40,989 bases of DNA from CAYHSW01 sp964431075 (GCA_964431075.1 CAYSID010000008.1:1-40989); one strand, 5' to 3'. Counted from the stretch's first letter, positions 19,123 to 26,645 are shown. Program-made: numbers and translations. Notes: generated from the letters alone by a model not told the origin.

Positions 19123-19629
19123 ATGATTGTGAGGAAATTTTATTATCTTCCGATTTACCTTGGTATTTTGTCTTTGGTCCTGTCCGTTCCCCTTGTGGTT
19201 TTGAAGATTATGACCAAAACTCCCGCCCATCAGGTCGTAACCAGGGCGGTTGAGGATAAAGTTTCCGCCTCTATCTTTCCCCAAAAAGCCACCTACAAAA
19301 TCCCCGCGGAGATCCCGATGGGAATCGTTTTTGAATCTGGATCCCAAAAACTCAAACGGGCCGACGTGGTTTTGAATTTTGACCCGACAATGGTCGAGGT
19401 TTTGTCCGTTTCCCGGGGCATTTTGATGGACGAGTACCCGATCCTTAAATTTGACAATAAAATCGGCCAAGTGACAATTTTCGCGGAGAATAAGGAAGGG
19501 AAAGCGGTTAACGGCATTATAGCCAGCTTAAAATTCCGGCCGCTCAAGACTGGCGTGGTAGTATTCGATTTTGCTTCCCAATCAACGGCCAAAATAACAA
19601 ACGGAGCTCAATTTATCATTACCGAATAA
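19123..19629 (+). CDS. Membrane-anchored cohesin-like protein
   Basis: Residues 9-30 form a TM anchor, followed by a cohesin-type beta domain: IPMGIVFESGSQKLKRADVV, LNFDPTMVEVLSVSRG, QVTIFAENKEGKAVNGIIASLKF and a final VVVFDFA strand. Cohesins bind dockerins in cellulosomes and occur in many non-cellulolytic surface proteins. Its 168 residues are just anchor plus one domain, so it could display one binding site on the outer face of the membrane. Dockerin-like partners lie at 32142-35797. A GGGGAGGG sequence precedes the ATG, and the stop overlaps the next start (TAATG). Confidence 0.8.
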   Translation: MIVRKFYYLPIYLGILSLVLSVPLVVLKIMTKTPAHQVVTRAVEDKVSASIFPQKATYKIPAEIPMGIVFESGSQKLKRADVVLNFDPTMVEVLSVSRGILMDEYPILKFDNKIGQVTIFAENKEGKAVNGIIASLKFRPLKTGVVVFDFASQSTAKITNGAQFIITE

Positions 19630-20021
19630 TGGAGGGTGAAACAAAAAAACTAGTCGGACTCCTTCCGGTGGCTTTGGTGGTGGCGTCGGTGGTCATTGGT
19701 TTCAACGCCCTATTTCACGGCCTGTCCTGGAACTTATTATTGGTTTTTGCCGGTTTTTTACTGGGACTGCCGATTTTGGACATGGACAAAGTGTTGGCCA
19801 AAGCTATCGGAACCCGCGACGATGTCTTTCATCTCTTCACCATTTACCCGATTCTTTTTCTTTTGGGGGTTTTTATTGTCACTGCCACTGACTCCTATTT
19901 GGGTCGGGGGATGATTATCTCCATAATGCTTCACGCCGCCTGGGGTTTTCCTGAAAAGTTTCAAAAACGGGTTGCCTTTGGTCTTCTGGGGCTTGTTTGC
20001 CTTCTTGCAATTTTTGGCTAA
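19629..20021 (+). CDS. Integral membrane protein, about four TMs
   Basis: Not recognised. The 130 residues hold four hydrophobic stretches (about 8-28, 33-50, 69-88 and 111-128). Polar joints are GTRDDVFHLF and HAAWGFPEKFQKR. It is coupled to the cohesin-like gene by TAATG, so the two products may work together in the membrane. Thioredoxin follows 21 nt later. Confidence 0.7.
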   Translation: MEGETKKLVGLLPVALVVASVVIGFNALFHGLSWNLLLVFAGFLLGLPILDMDKVLAKAIGTRDDVFHLFTIYPILFLLGVFIVTATDSYLGRGMIISIMLHAAWGFPEKFQKRVAFGLLGLVCLLAIFG

Positions 20022-20042
20022 ATCTTTTACCATGGGGCGGTT

Positions 20043-20360
20043 GTGGGAATTGTCGTTACGGACGCCGATTTTGAGTCCAAAATAATAAACTCCAGTCTGC
20101 CGGTTCTGGTGGATTTTTGGGCGCCATGGTGTGGGCCGTGCCAGATGGTTGCTCCGTTGATTGAGGAAATCGCCAAAGAATATGAGGGCAAATTAATAGT
20201 GGCCAAACTAAATGTTGATGACAGCCCCGCTACTGCTCAAAAATATAATGTCATGGGGATTCCCACCCTTCTATTTTTCAAGAACAAGCAGCCGGTTAAA
20301 CAGTTGGTGGGGTATCAGGAAAAAGCAGTTCTCCAAAAAGCTGTTGAAGGGGTTCTTTAA
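20043..20360 (+). CDS. trxA: Thioredoxin
   Basis: Cytoplasmic dithiol carrier of 105 residues with the classic active site FWAPWCGPCQM and the cis-Pro segment VMGIPTLLFF. The start is GTG at 20043, after a GGGGCGG sequence; the ATG at 20032 is out of frame. It ends overlapping the 3' end of trxB by 4 nt in convergent orientation, so the reductant and its reductase are neighbours but not one operon. Confidence 0.95.
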   Translation: MGIVVTDADFESKIINSSLPVLVDFWAPWCGPCQMVAPLIEEIAKEYEGKLIVAKLNVDDSPATAQKYNVMGIPTLLFFKNKQPVKQLVGYQEKAVLQKAVEGVL

Positions 20361-21235
20361 ACGGAAGATTCCAAATATTTTTCGCAGTCCATGGCCGCTT
20401 GGCAGCCGGAAGCGGCGGCGGTAATGGCTTGTTTATATTTTGTATCAATAACATCGCCGGCAATAAAAACACCGGGCTGACCTGCTAAATCTTTAACCAA
20501 TTGATCGTTTGGGGAATGGCCGATGGCGACGAAAAGACCGTCAAAGTTCATAGTTGATTGTTCATTGTTCATAGTAGAACGGAGAGATAATCCTTCAACT
20601 TTTTCTTGTCCCAAAACATCAACAACTTCGGTGTTAAATAAAATTTTAATTTTGGGATTATTCAGGACTCTATCCTGCATAATTTTGGAGGCGCGCAAAG
20701 ATTCGCGCCTATGGATAATTATTACTTCCGAGGCAAATTTAGTTAAAAATAAAGCTTCTTCGCAGGCGGAGTCGCCGCCGCCCACCACCGCCACTTTTCT
20801 ATTTTTAAAAAAGAAGGCATCGCATGGGGCGCAGCTGCTGACCCCGCGGCCGATGAATTTTTGTTCGTTGGGAAGGCCCAGCCATTTAGTCTCCGCACCA
20901 GTGGCTACGATGACGGCTCTGGCCGTCATAGTGAGTAGTGAGTAGTAAGTAGTGAATAGTCCATTTTTAGACTCAATTTTTGTAACGTTTTCAAAAACGA
21001 TTTTCGCTCCGAACTTTTCCGCCTGTTTCTTCATGTTTTCCATCAGAACAGGCCCCTCGATTCCCTCGGGGAAGCCGGGGAAATTTTCCACGGTGGTGGT
21101 CAACATTAATTGCCCGCCCCACCTGGACCCCGCGAACAGGATTGTTTTAAGATTTGCCCGGGCCGTATAAATCGCCGCCGTCAACCCGGCAGGGCCACTC
21201 CCAATTATTGCGACATCAAAAAGTTCTTGGTTCAT
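20357..21235 (-). CDS. trxB: Thioredoxin reductase
   Basis: NADPH-dependent flavoenzyme that reduces thioredoxin. It has FAD-binding GSGPAGLTAAIYTAR, redox centre SSCAPCDAF, NADPH-binding VVGGGDSACEEALFL and a C-terminal VFIAGDVIDT. The 292 residues are slightly below the usual 310. Two heptanucleotide tracts are translated: 20931-20958 (GLFTTYYSLLTM) and 20546-20580 (RSTMNNEQSTMNF), both at beta-hairpin tips where homologues vary. The ATG overlaps the stop of the 36-residue membrane micro-protein (ATGA), making trxB the third gene of a coupled operon. Convergent with trxA. Confidence 0.96.
   Translation of the reverse strand: MNQELFDVAIIGSGPAGLTAAIYTARANLKTILFAGSRWGGQLMLTTTVENFPGFPEGIEGPVLMENMKKQAEKFGAKIVFENVTKIESKNGLFTTYYSLLTMTARAVIVATGAETKWLGLPNEQKFIGRGVSSCAPCDAFFFKNRKVAVVGGGDSACEEALFLTKFASEVIIIHRRESLRASKIMQDRVLNNPKIKILFNTEVVDVLGQEKVEGLSLRSTMNNEQSTMNFDGLFVAIGHSPNDQLVKDLAGQPGVFIAGDVIDTKYKQAITAAASGCQAAMDCEKYLESSV
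20546..20580. repeat. Heptanucleotide tandem tract in trxB (tract 1)
   Basis: Five units close to GTTCATA on the plus strand. It encodes STMNNEQSTMNF on the minus strand. Confidence 0.85.
20931..20958. repeat. Heptanucleotide tandem tract in trxB (tract 2)
   Basis: Four units close to GTGAGTA on the plus strand. It encodes LFTTYYSLLTM on the minus strand. Confidence 0.85.
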
Positions 21236-21342
21236 TTAGAAGGCATTTTCTTTTGATAAATGAGGATGGCAAGAAAAGCTGCCACAAGCAAAAGGCCGGT
21301 AGCAATGTTCATCATGACATTAAAATTGGCAAAACTGTTCAT
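21232..21342 (-). CDS. Micro-membrane protein, 36 aa, single TM (pair 2, second gene)
   Basis: Too short for routine gene calling. It begins MNSFANFNVMMNI, has one hydrophobic helix (about 13-29) and ends with a basic tail YQKKMPSK. The F-A-N-x-N-x-x-x-N-I motif is shared with the 39-residue protein at 1832-1951. Its ATG overlaps the stop of the 70-residue gene (ATGA) and its TGA overlaps the trxB start (ATGA), so three genes form one translationally coupled chain. Function unknown; coupling to trxB suggests a redox or envelope link. Confidence 0.7.
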   Translation of the reverse strand: MNSFANFNVMMNIATGLLLVAAFLAILIYQKKMPSK

Positions 21343-21551
21343 TTTACTGAAAATCTTTCCAAGTAAAAACTAAGAATTAGTAAGAATATAGCTGAAATGA
21401 CGTCTTGAGTCAATATCTTAACTGATTCGCTTATAGGTAAACCAGAAAAATTTGGGGTAATAAAGGCAAAAGTGATATATATTGCCGCTAAATTGATTGC
21501 TAAATTCGAAAAAATTTTAAACCAAATTATTCTATTCTTAATTTTTCTCAC
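21339..21551 (-). CDS. Micro-membrane protein, 70 aa, two TMs (pair 2, first gene)
   Basis: Not recognised. It starts with a basic N-terminus (MRKIKNRIIWFK) and has two hydrophobic helices (about 12-32 and 49-64). The SNLAINLAA...ITPNFSGLP segment resembles DLFINLASG...ILPATSKIP in the 60-residue protein at 1944-2126. The GTG start is backed by TTGTCA, an 18-nt spacer, TAAAAT and a 6-nt gap, matching the leaderless pattern of this genome. It heads the operon with the 36-residue protein and trxB. Confidence 0.7.
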   Translation of the reverse strand: MRKIKNRIIWFKIFSNLAINLAAIYITFAFITPNFSGLPISESVKILTQDVISAIFLLILSFYLERFSVK

Positions 21552-21557
21552 AATATG

Positions 21558-21587
21558 ATTTTACCCTTATTTTTCCTAAATTGACAA
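21558..21587 (-). promoter_or_regulatory. Leaderless promoter of the micro-membrane pair / trxB operon
   Basis: Minus strand: TTGTCA (21587-21582), 18-nt spacer, TAAAAT (21563-21558), 6 nt to GTG at 21551. Confidence 0.6.
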
Positions 21588-21609
21588 CGATGAAGTGTCA
21601 AGAGATATT

Positions 21610-21938
21610 TTATGGTTGGGGCCTATTAAGTCTTAGCCATTCTTTGTGACCAAAATAATCAACTATTTCGTCGGATCGACCAATACCACCTTCTGAAGGG
21701 GAATGGGTCCGCTTCACAAGATAGGCTATTGCTACCAAATCGTTACTTTTTATCGACCCCGACCGTTTGTCTAAAACGACGTGTAACCCACATGGGGAGC
21801 AATACTCAGAATACACACCAAGACATCTCCCGTTTTTTCAAGGAGCTTCTTGATAATTCCAGGGTGGTCTCCGTGCTTCATACACAAAGTCACTCTTATT
21901 TCTGGATTTAGTGGTGTCGTTTCAAAGTTTCCGGGCAT
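21610..21938 (-). pseudogene. Hypothetical gene broken by a homopolymer frameshift
   Basis: Reading from ATG 21938 gives MPGNFETTPLNPEIRVTL, then MKHGDHPGIIKKLLEK, after which frame changes at a run of six A (about 21834-21839). One extra A restores an unbroken product continuing NGRCLGVYSEYCSPCGLHVVLDK to a stop at 21610, about 109 residues in all. CMKHGDHPG with YCSPCG gives several Cys/His pairs that could bind metal. I do not recognise the family. It shares its upstream block (CTATAAGTCAATA plus AG repeats) with the gene at 17878-18354. It may be a true pseudogene or a sequencing error. Confidence 0.6.
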
Positions 21939-21947
21939 AGAAGTATT

Positions 21948-21977
21948 CTCTCTCTCTCTCTACACTATAAGTCAATA
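21948..21977 (-). promoter_or_regulatory. Shared upstream block, copy next to the broken gene
   Basis: CTATAAGTCAATA (21965-21977) plus a (CT)7 run at 21948-21961. The same arrangement occurs at 18363-18389 in front of the HELGH gene. The minus strand reads TTGACTTATAG followed by AG repeats. Confidence 0.6.
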
Positions 21978-21991
21978 GGCATTTTTGGTGG

Positions 21992-22032
21992 TTGACAAAG
22001 TGAATATTATATAGTATTTTCATACATGTATG
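21992..22032 (+). promoter_or_regulatory. Promoter and palindromic operator of the toxin-antitoxin pair
   Basis: TTGACA (21992-21997), 17 nt, TATTTT (22015-22020), followed by the perfect 12-bp palindrome CATACATGTATG (22021-22032) that overlaps the antitoxin start codon. A near-palindrome, AATATTATATAGTATT, lies between the boxes. Autorepression is likely. Confidence 0.6.
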
Positions 22033-22332
22033 AATGTAGGAACATATGTCCAGCCAACAGATAAGGGACAGATTGTTATCCCCGCGGATTACAGGGAGGA
22101 GTTGGGGATTACTAAAAACACCCTGTTATTTATTCAACTTTATGGCGGATCAATAAATATCCAACCGGTAACTCCTATTATGCTGGCCCCCGGATCTAAT
22201 GAGATATACCTAGAATTTCTTGCTAAAAATAGAGGGGCGTGGGGTCCGGAAACCCCGGGGCAAAAGAAATTGACTAAAAAAATGAAGGCAATGGAGCTCG
22301 CCAGAAGTGAGAAATTAAAAAACGCATGGTAA
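22030..22332 (+). CDS. AbrB/SpoVT-type antitoxin
   Basis: Swapped-hairpin DNA-binding domain at the N-terminus: VQPTDKGQIVIPADYREELGI is the classic AbrB pattern, with LLFIQLYGGSINIQP completing the barrel. The C-terminal half (about 55-100) is polar and charged, suited to binding the toxin. It normally represses its own operon, and the palindrome over the start codon fits that. It overlaps the PIN toxin gene by 7 nt. Confidence 0.88.
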   Translation: MNVGTYVQPTDKGQIVIPADYREELGITKNTLLFIQLYGGSINIQPVTPIMLAPGSNEIYLEFLAKNRGAWGPETPGQKKLTKKMKAMELARSEKLKNAW

Positions 22333-22718
22333 TTTTTAATACCAGTTTAATAATTGATTATTTACGACGTAAGGGCGAGACAATTACATTGTATGAAAAA
22401 ATCATCGGAGAAATTGGGCAAAATGAATTTTCCATTTCTGTTTTATCAGTCCAAGAACTTTACCAAGGAAAAAGTTTGGATAGAGAGGAGGAAGAGTGGC
22501 GGGTTCAAAAAATAATTTTACCGTTTAATATCCTTGCTTATTCGGTGGAAATTGCCAAAAAAGCAGGGAAAATCGTTCGTGATAGTAACAGTTCAATTAT
22601 TTTTGCTGATGCGGCTGTTGCCGCTACCGCTATTTTTTATGGCGCCAAACTTGCCACTTTAAACACAAAAGATTTTGAGGATATAAAAGGATTGGAATTA
22701 TATAAAATCCCAGCTTGA
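22326..22718 (+). CDS. PIN-domain protein, VapC-type toxin with altered catalytic residue
   Basis: PIN ribonuclease fold of 130 residues. Family acidic positions E44 (SVQELYQG), D95 (IFADAAVAAT) and D116 (LNTKDFEDI) are present. The first one, usually Asp in FDTSxIID, is Asn5 here (VIFNTSLIID), a single-base change (GAT to AAT). This could weaken or abolish metal-dependent RNA cleavage. It is paired with an AbrB-type antitoxin upstream with overlapping ends, the usual vapBC arrangement. Confidence 0.88.
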   Translation: MVIFNTSLIIDYLRRKGETITLYEKIIGEIGQNEFSISVLSVQELYQGKSLDREEEEWRVQKIILPFNILAYSVEIAKKAGKIVRDSNSSIIFADAAVAATAIFYGAKLATLNTKDFEDIKGLELYKIPA

Positions 22719-22743
22719 GAAAATCTCCATAAAACCTTAAACT
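22715..22743 (+). promoter_or_regulatory. Promoter of the MacAB-like operon
   Basis: TTGAGA (22715-22720), 17-nt spacer, TAAACT (22738-22743), 7 nt to ATG at 22751. The mRNA is leaderless or nearly so. Confidence 0.55.
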
Positions 22744-22750
22744 ACGAGCC

Positions 22751-23758
22751 ATGATTTCTAAAATTGTTTATTTTGCCAAAAGACGATGGTGGCTTTTGTT
22801 AATTATTATTGCCGCTTTGGTTTTTGGGGCGTTTAAAATGTTTGGGCCGAAGGCGGAAACTAAAATTACTTCGTATACAGTAAAACGCGGCACATTAAAA
22901 GAAACCTTGTCTTTATCTGGAGAAATAAACGCTTACGAAAAAGCTACATTGAGGTTTCAGACTTCCGGTTATTTAAACTGGGTGGGAGTAAAAGAGGGGG
23001 ACAAGGTAAATAAATTCCAAGTTTTGGCGAGTTTAGATCAGTCCGAACTGCAAAAGAACCTGCGCAAATACCTCAATACTTACATGAATGAAAGGTGGGA
23101 TTTTGAATCAACAAAGAATTCTTCCGGTGATGCTTCGGTCATGACAACAGCAGTCCGACGGGTGTTTGAACAAGCCCAGTTTGATCTTAATAACGCCGTT
23201 TTGGATGTGGAACTTAGAGATATTGCCGTCAAATATGCTAATTTATGGACCCCAATTGATGGAATCGTTACCCGGGTGGCCGCTCCTAATGCTGGGGTTA
23301 ATGTCACCCCAACCCAAGCGGAAATTGACGTCGTCAATCCTGATTCCCTTTATTTTTCTGCGACGGCCGATCAAACTGAAGTGGCAAAATTAACCGCTTC
23401 GCACTCGGCCGAAATAACACTTGATGCTTTTGATAAAGAGAAAATTACAGGAACAGTTTCCACCATAAGTTACACCCCAAAAGCCGGGGAAACAGGAACG
23501 GTTTATGAAGTAAAGATTGATTTTCTCCTAACCCCTAACCCCTATTCCCTTCGTTTGGGCATGACCGGGGATGCTGAATTTATAGTTAAAGAATTGCCGG
23601 ATGTGTTGTATGTTCCTTCTAAACTTGTTAAAACAGAAAATTCCAAAAAGTATGTTTTAAAACAAAATAAAGAAAAAGTTTTTGTAACAATTGGGGAAGA
23701 AATGGATGGAGAGGTAGAAATTAAAGACGGGTTAAAAGAAAATGACATCATTTATTAG
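22751..23758 (+). CDS. Periplasmic-adaptor-like protein (HlyD/MacA type)
   Basis: Membrane-fusion-type protein of 335 residues: an N-terminal TM (about 12-30), a lipoyl/barrel-sandwich part (LSLSGEINAYEKATLRF...GVKEGDKVNKFQVLASLD), a short helical hairpin, then the second lipoyl half (ANLWTPIDGIVTRV) and beta-barrel domains. In Gram-negatives MacA links MacB to an outer-membrane channel; a CPR cell without such a channel would use it as an extracellular chaperone or subunit. A heptanucleotide tract (23528-23548) encodes LLTPNPYS in a barrel loop. It overlaps the ATPase gene by 17 nt. Confidence 0.9.
   Translation: MISKIVYFAKRRWWLLLIIIAALVFGAFKMFGPKAETKITSYTVKRGTLKETLSLSGEINAYEKATLRFQTSGYLNWVGVKEGDKVNKFQVLASLDQSELQKNLRKYLNTYMNERWDFESTKNSSGDASVMTTAVRRVFEQAQFDLNNAVLDVELRDIAVKYANLWTPIDGIVTRVAAPNAGVNVTPTQAEIDVVNPDSLYFSATADQTEVAKLTASHSAEITLDAFDKEKITGTVSTISYTPKAGETGTVYEVKIDFLLTPNPYSLRLGMTGDAEFIVKELPDVLYVPSKLVKTENSKKYVLKQNKEKVFVTIGEEMDGEVEIKDGLKENDIIY
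23528..23548. repeat. Heptanucleotide tandem tract in the MacA-like gene
   Basis: Three units close to CTAACCC. It encodes LTPNPYS. Confidence 0.7.
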
Positions 23759-24425
23759 ACTTCAGAATGTTTTTAAAAAATATGTTCTTGATTCGGAGAT
23801 TGTGTTCACCGCTCTTGACGATGTTTCCTTGGACATAAAGTCCGGAGAATTTACGGCCATCGTCGGGCCGTCGGGGTCGGGCAAATCAACCCTGATGCAC
23901 ATAATCGGCCTTCTGGACAAAGTCTCCTCCGGAGAGGTTTATTTTGGGGATAAAGCAATCGATAAGTTGAATGATAATCAAATTTCAAGTTTAAGAAACG
24001 AATTTATTGGCTTTGTTTTCCAGCAATTTAATTTATTGCCAAAATTAACCGTTTTTGAAAATGTCATGTTGCCGTCAATATATGCCAGGGCCGGTAAAGA
24101 TCACTTTGAAGAACGGGCAATGAATTTATTAAAAAGATTCGGGATTGATGACAAAGCCAACTCATATCCCAATAAAATTTCCGGCGGGCAGCAGCAGCGG
24201 GTGGCTATCGCCCGGGCGTTGATAATGAAACCTCAACTTATTCTGGCGGATGAACCCACCGGCAATCTTGATTCCAAAACCGGAGAGGGGATTTTAAAAT
24301 TATTGAAAGAACTAAATAAAACCGAGGGAATCACGGTTTTGATCGTTACCCATGATCCAGCCGTTGCGAGCCAATGCCAGAGACGGATTAAAATGGCGGA
24401 TGGGAGAGTTGTTAAAAAAACATGA
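23742..24425 (+). CDS. ABC transporter ATP-binding protein (MacB/LolD type)
   Basis: A 227-residue ATPase with Walker A GPSGSGKST, Q-loop VFQQFNLLPKLT, signature ISGGQQQRVA, Walker B LILADEPTGNLD and switch His in VTHDP. This is the LolD/MacB/FtsE class that works with FtsX-fold permeases by mechanotransmission. It partners with the permease at 25248-26450. It overlaps the methyltransferase start by 4 nt (ATGA). Confidence 0.95.
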   Translation: MTSFIRLQNVFKKYVLDSEIVFTALDDVSLDIKSGEFTAIVGPSGSGKSTLMHIIGLLDKVSSGEVYFGDKAIDKLNDNQISSLRNEFIGFVFQQFNLLPKLTVFENVMLPSIYARAGKDHFEERAMNLLKRFGIDDKANSYPNKISGGQQQRVAIARALIMKPQLILADEPTGNLDSKTGEGILKLLKELNKTEGITVLIVTHDPAVASQCQRRIKMADGRVVKKT

Positions 24426-25228
24426 TTACAAGCATTCATAATCCGTTAATAAAACAGATCAGGCTGTTGCAAAATATGAGGCAGAGGAAAAAGACAGGCC
24501 AGACGGTTCTTGAGGGCTTTAGAACTTTAAAACACGCCCAAAATAATGGTTGGCAAATTTTAAATGTTTTATATGTCTCGACAAAATTAACGGATGCGGA
24601 TCAAAAATTAATTACGCAGTGCAAATCCTCGGGAGCACGTCTTGAAGAAATAAGTGAAGATCTAATGGAAAAACTTTCCCGAAGGGAAGGACCTTTGGGG
24701 GTTTTGGCTCTTATTAACTGGCAGGAAAAATATACTCTCGAAACGCTTTCTTTGCCTACAAATCCTCTAATTTTGATAGCTGAAGCGATCGAAAAACCCG
24801 GCAATCTTGGGGTTTTGATCAGGTCTGCCTCGGCGGCGGGAGCCGATGCCGTCATACTGTGTAACGCCCTAACCGCGTTTCACGATCCATCCTGCATTCA
24901 CTCGTCACTTGGGTCGGTTTTTACTTTGCCTTGCGTGACGACCACGACCGCAAAATGTCTTGAATGGCTAAAAAGTCGGGGAATCACTCCGGTTGTGACC
25001 ACTCCGGACGGAAAAATTAGTTATACCAAACAGGATCTGACCCCACCAACGGCTATTATCATGGGCAATGAGCACAGCGGAGCCTCGGATGAATTCATGA
25101 ATAGTGGGGAAACCGTCAAGATTGAGATGCACGGGCCGATGGACAGCCTTAATGTTTCCGTCGCCGGCGCCCTGTTTTTATTCGAAGCCGTAAGACAAAG
25201 GCAGGAGAAATTAGCTTCGCAGGTGTAA
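24422..25228 (+). CDS. SpoU/TrmH-family RNA 2'-O-methyltransferase
   Basis: SAM-dependent methyltransferase with the SPOUT trefoil-knot fold, 268 residues. It has an N-terminal substrate-binding domain (KKTGQTVLEGFRTLKHA, like L30e) and the catalytic motifs EAIEKPGNLGVLIRSASA (motif 1), IIMGNEHSGAS (motif 2) and MDSLNVSVAGALFLFE (motif 3). It probably methylates rRNA or tRNA ribose; the exact site is unknown. It is unusual in lying inside the MacAB-like operon, coupled to the ATPase by ATGA and separated from the permease by 19 nt that hold a hairpin. Confidence 0.93.
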   Translation: MITSIHNPLIKQIRLLQNMRQRKKTGQTVLEGFRTLKHAQNNGWQILNVLYVSTKLTDADQKLITQCKSSGARLEEISEDLMEKLSRREGPLGVLALINWQEKYTLETLSLPTNPLILIAEAIEKPGNLGVLIRSASAAGADAVILCNALTAFHDPSCIHSSLGSVFTLPCVTTTTAKCLEWLKSRGITPVVTTPDGKISYTKQDLTPPTAIIMGNEHSGASDEFMNSGETVKIEMHGPMDSLNVSVAGALFLFEAVRQRQEKLASQV

Positions 25229-25238
25229 CTCCTGCGAA
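25201..25238 (+). promoter_or_regulatory. Mutually exclusive hairpins before the permease gene
   Basis: TTCGCAGG (25216-25223) pairs with CCTGCGAA (25231-25238). Alternatively GCAGGAG (25201-25207) pairs with CTCCTGC (25229-25235). Both are perfect and share the same right arm. No T run follows. Confidence 0.4.
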
Positions 25239-25247
25239 TGTGATTTA

Positions 25248-26450
25248 ATGAATTATTTTATTTTTATCATCAAATCAGCCGTTTCGGATTTTTCAAGAAA
25301 CAAAGGGCGGACGTTTTTGACGAGTTTGGGGATTTTGATCGGGGTCCTGTCCGTGGTTTTGTTGACCGCTTTCGGTTTGGGCCTTAAAAAATATATTCAA
25401 AACCAGTTTGAGAGCTTGGGGACAAACCTTCTCTACGTTCTTCCTGGTGGGGCGTTTAACAATGGCGGGTTTAATGCCGACGCCACTTTTGAATCAACTT
25501 TTGACAGTAAAGACGTCAAAAATCTTTCCCGGCTTGATTTAGCCAAGCTGGTTGTTCCCGTCTATCAAAAAAACGGCACCGTTAGGGCGGGGGCCGAGTC
25601 CAAGTACACCTCTGTCCTTTTGGCGGGGGGCGAGATTTTTGAGATCTTAAATCTTGAGATTGAGACCGGGGAGTTGTTTGCCAAAACCGAAGTGGACAAA
25701 AAGACCAAGGGGGCGGTTATCGGTCCGAAACTGGCGGAAAAGTTGTATGGCGGCCCCGAAGGGGCAGTTGGCCGGACGATAAACTTGTTCGATCTTAACT
25801 TTAAGGTTTTGGGAGTTTTAAAACCCAAAGGCGGGGGAGCTCTTGGTGGCCCGTCGTTTGATAACTATGTTTATATTCCTCACACCGCGGCACCCAGCTT
25901 GAATCCCAATAACAAATTTCTCTCGCTTTATATTCAGGCGCCAACCCGAGAACAAGTCCCGTTTTTGAAGGATGATGTCAGGAAAGAGCTTTTAAAAAGG
26001 TACAAAGAGGATGATTTTTCGGTGGTGGAGGCGACGGAAATCTTAAACGCTATCAACTCAATTTTTGGAATTCTAAACATTGTCTTAACCGCCATTGCCG
26101 CTATTTCCTTAGTTGTTGGGGGCATTGGAATCATGAATATTATGTATGTGGCGGTGACGGAACGGACAAGAGAGGTGGGAATAAGGCGGGCGGTTGGGGC
26201 CAGAAGCTCGGACATTTTGTGGCAATTTTTATCTGAAGCGGTAATCTTATCTTTATTTGGCGGCCTCATCGGCCTCTTATTAGCTTATATCATAACATTA
26301 CTTATTCAAAGCCTATTTCCAGCCTATATCTCCTTAGAATCGGTTATTCTCGCCCTCGGGGTTTCTTCCGGCATCGGGATTATCTTCGGCGTCTTCCCCG
26401 CCCGCAAAGCCGCCAATTTATCACCAATTGAGGCTATAAGATATGAATAA
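25248..26450 (+). CDS. FtsX-type ABC permease (MacB type)
   Basis: Permease of 400 residues with the MacB layout: TM1 after RNKGRTFLTSLGILIGVLSVVLLTAFG, a large extracellular MacB_PCD domain (about 45-250, with GTNLLYVLPGG), then three TM helices with GGIGIMNIMYVAVTERTREVGIRRAVGA and a C-terminal PARKAANLSPIEAIRYE. The ATPase is encoded separately at 23742. With the MacA-like adaptor it forms a tripartite-like exporter for peptides, toxins or lipids; substrate unknown. No clear Shine-Dalgarno is seen. Confidence 0.94.
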   Translation: MNYFIFIIKSAVSDFSRNKGRTFLTSLGILIGVLSVVLLTAFGLGLKKYIQNQFESLGTNLLYVLPGGAFNNGGFNADATFESTFDSKDVKNLSRLDLAKLVVPVYQKNGTVRAGAESKYTSVLLAGGEIFEILNLEIETGELFAKTEVDKKTKGAVIGPKLAEKLYGGPEGAVGRTINLFDLNFKVLGVLKPKGGGALGGPSFDNYVYIPHTAAPSLNPNNKFLSLYIQAPTREQVPFLKDDVRKELLKRYKEDDFSVVEATEILNAINSIFGILNIVLTAIAAISLVVGGIGIMNIMYVAVTERTREVGIRRAVGARSSDILWQFLSEAVILSLFGGLIGLLLAYIITLLIQSLFPAYISLESVILALGVSSGIGIIFGVFPARKAANLSPIEAIRYE

Positions 26451-26452
26451 GA

Positions 26453-26639
26453 TTAATGCCCTAGAAGTCTACAAATAATATCATTATATTGAGGATTTTG
26501 TGCACAAGTATTATCAAGCATGTACCACAATCTCCAAACTCCCCCAGCTGCGGCCGCGCTTAAAAAAGCCACCGCAAGCCATGGGTGCTTTTCAATAAAC
26601 CCTTGCTTCTTTGTCTCGTTTTTTTTTCTGTTCAGCCAT
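26453..26639 (-). pseudogene. Small single-TM protein gene with a poly-A frameshift
   Basis: From ATG 26639 the frame runs MAEQKKK and then stops early because of nine A in a row (26620-26628). With eight A it would continue NETKKQGFIEKHPWLAV...WRLWYMLDNTCAQN to a stop at 26453, about 61 residues with one TM helix. A near-perfect promoter precedes it, so the gene appears active. The A9 run could be a sequencing error, a real lesion, or a site of transcriptional slippage that restores the frame. It is convergent with the permease gene. Confidence 0.6.
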
Positions 26640-26645
26640 GATTAT

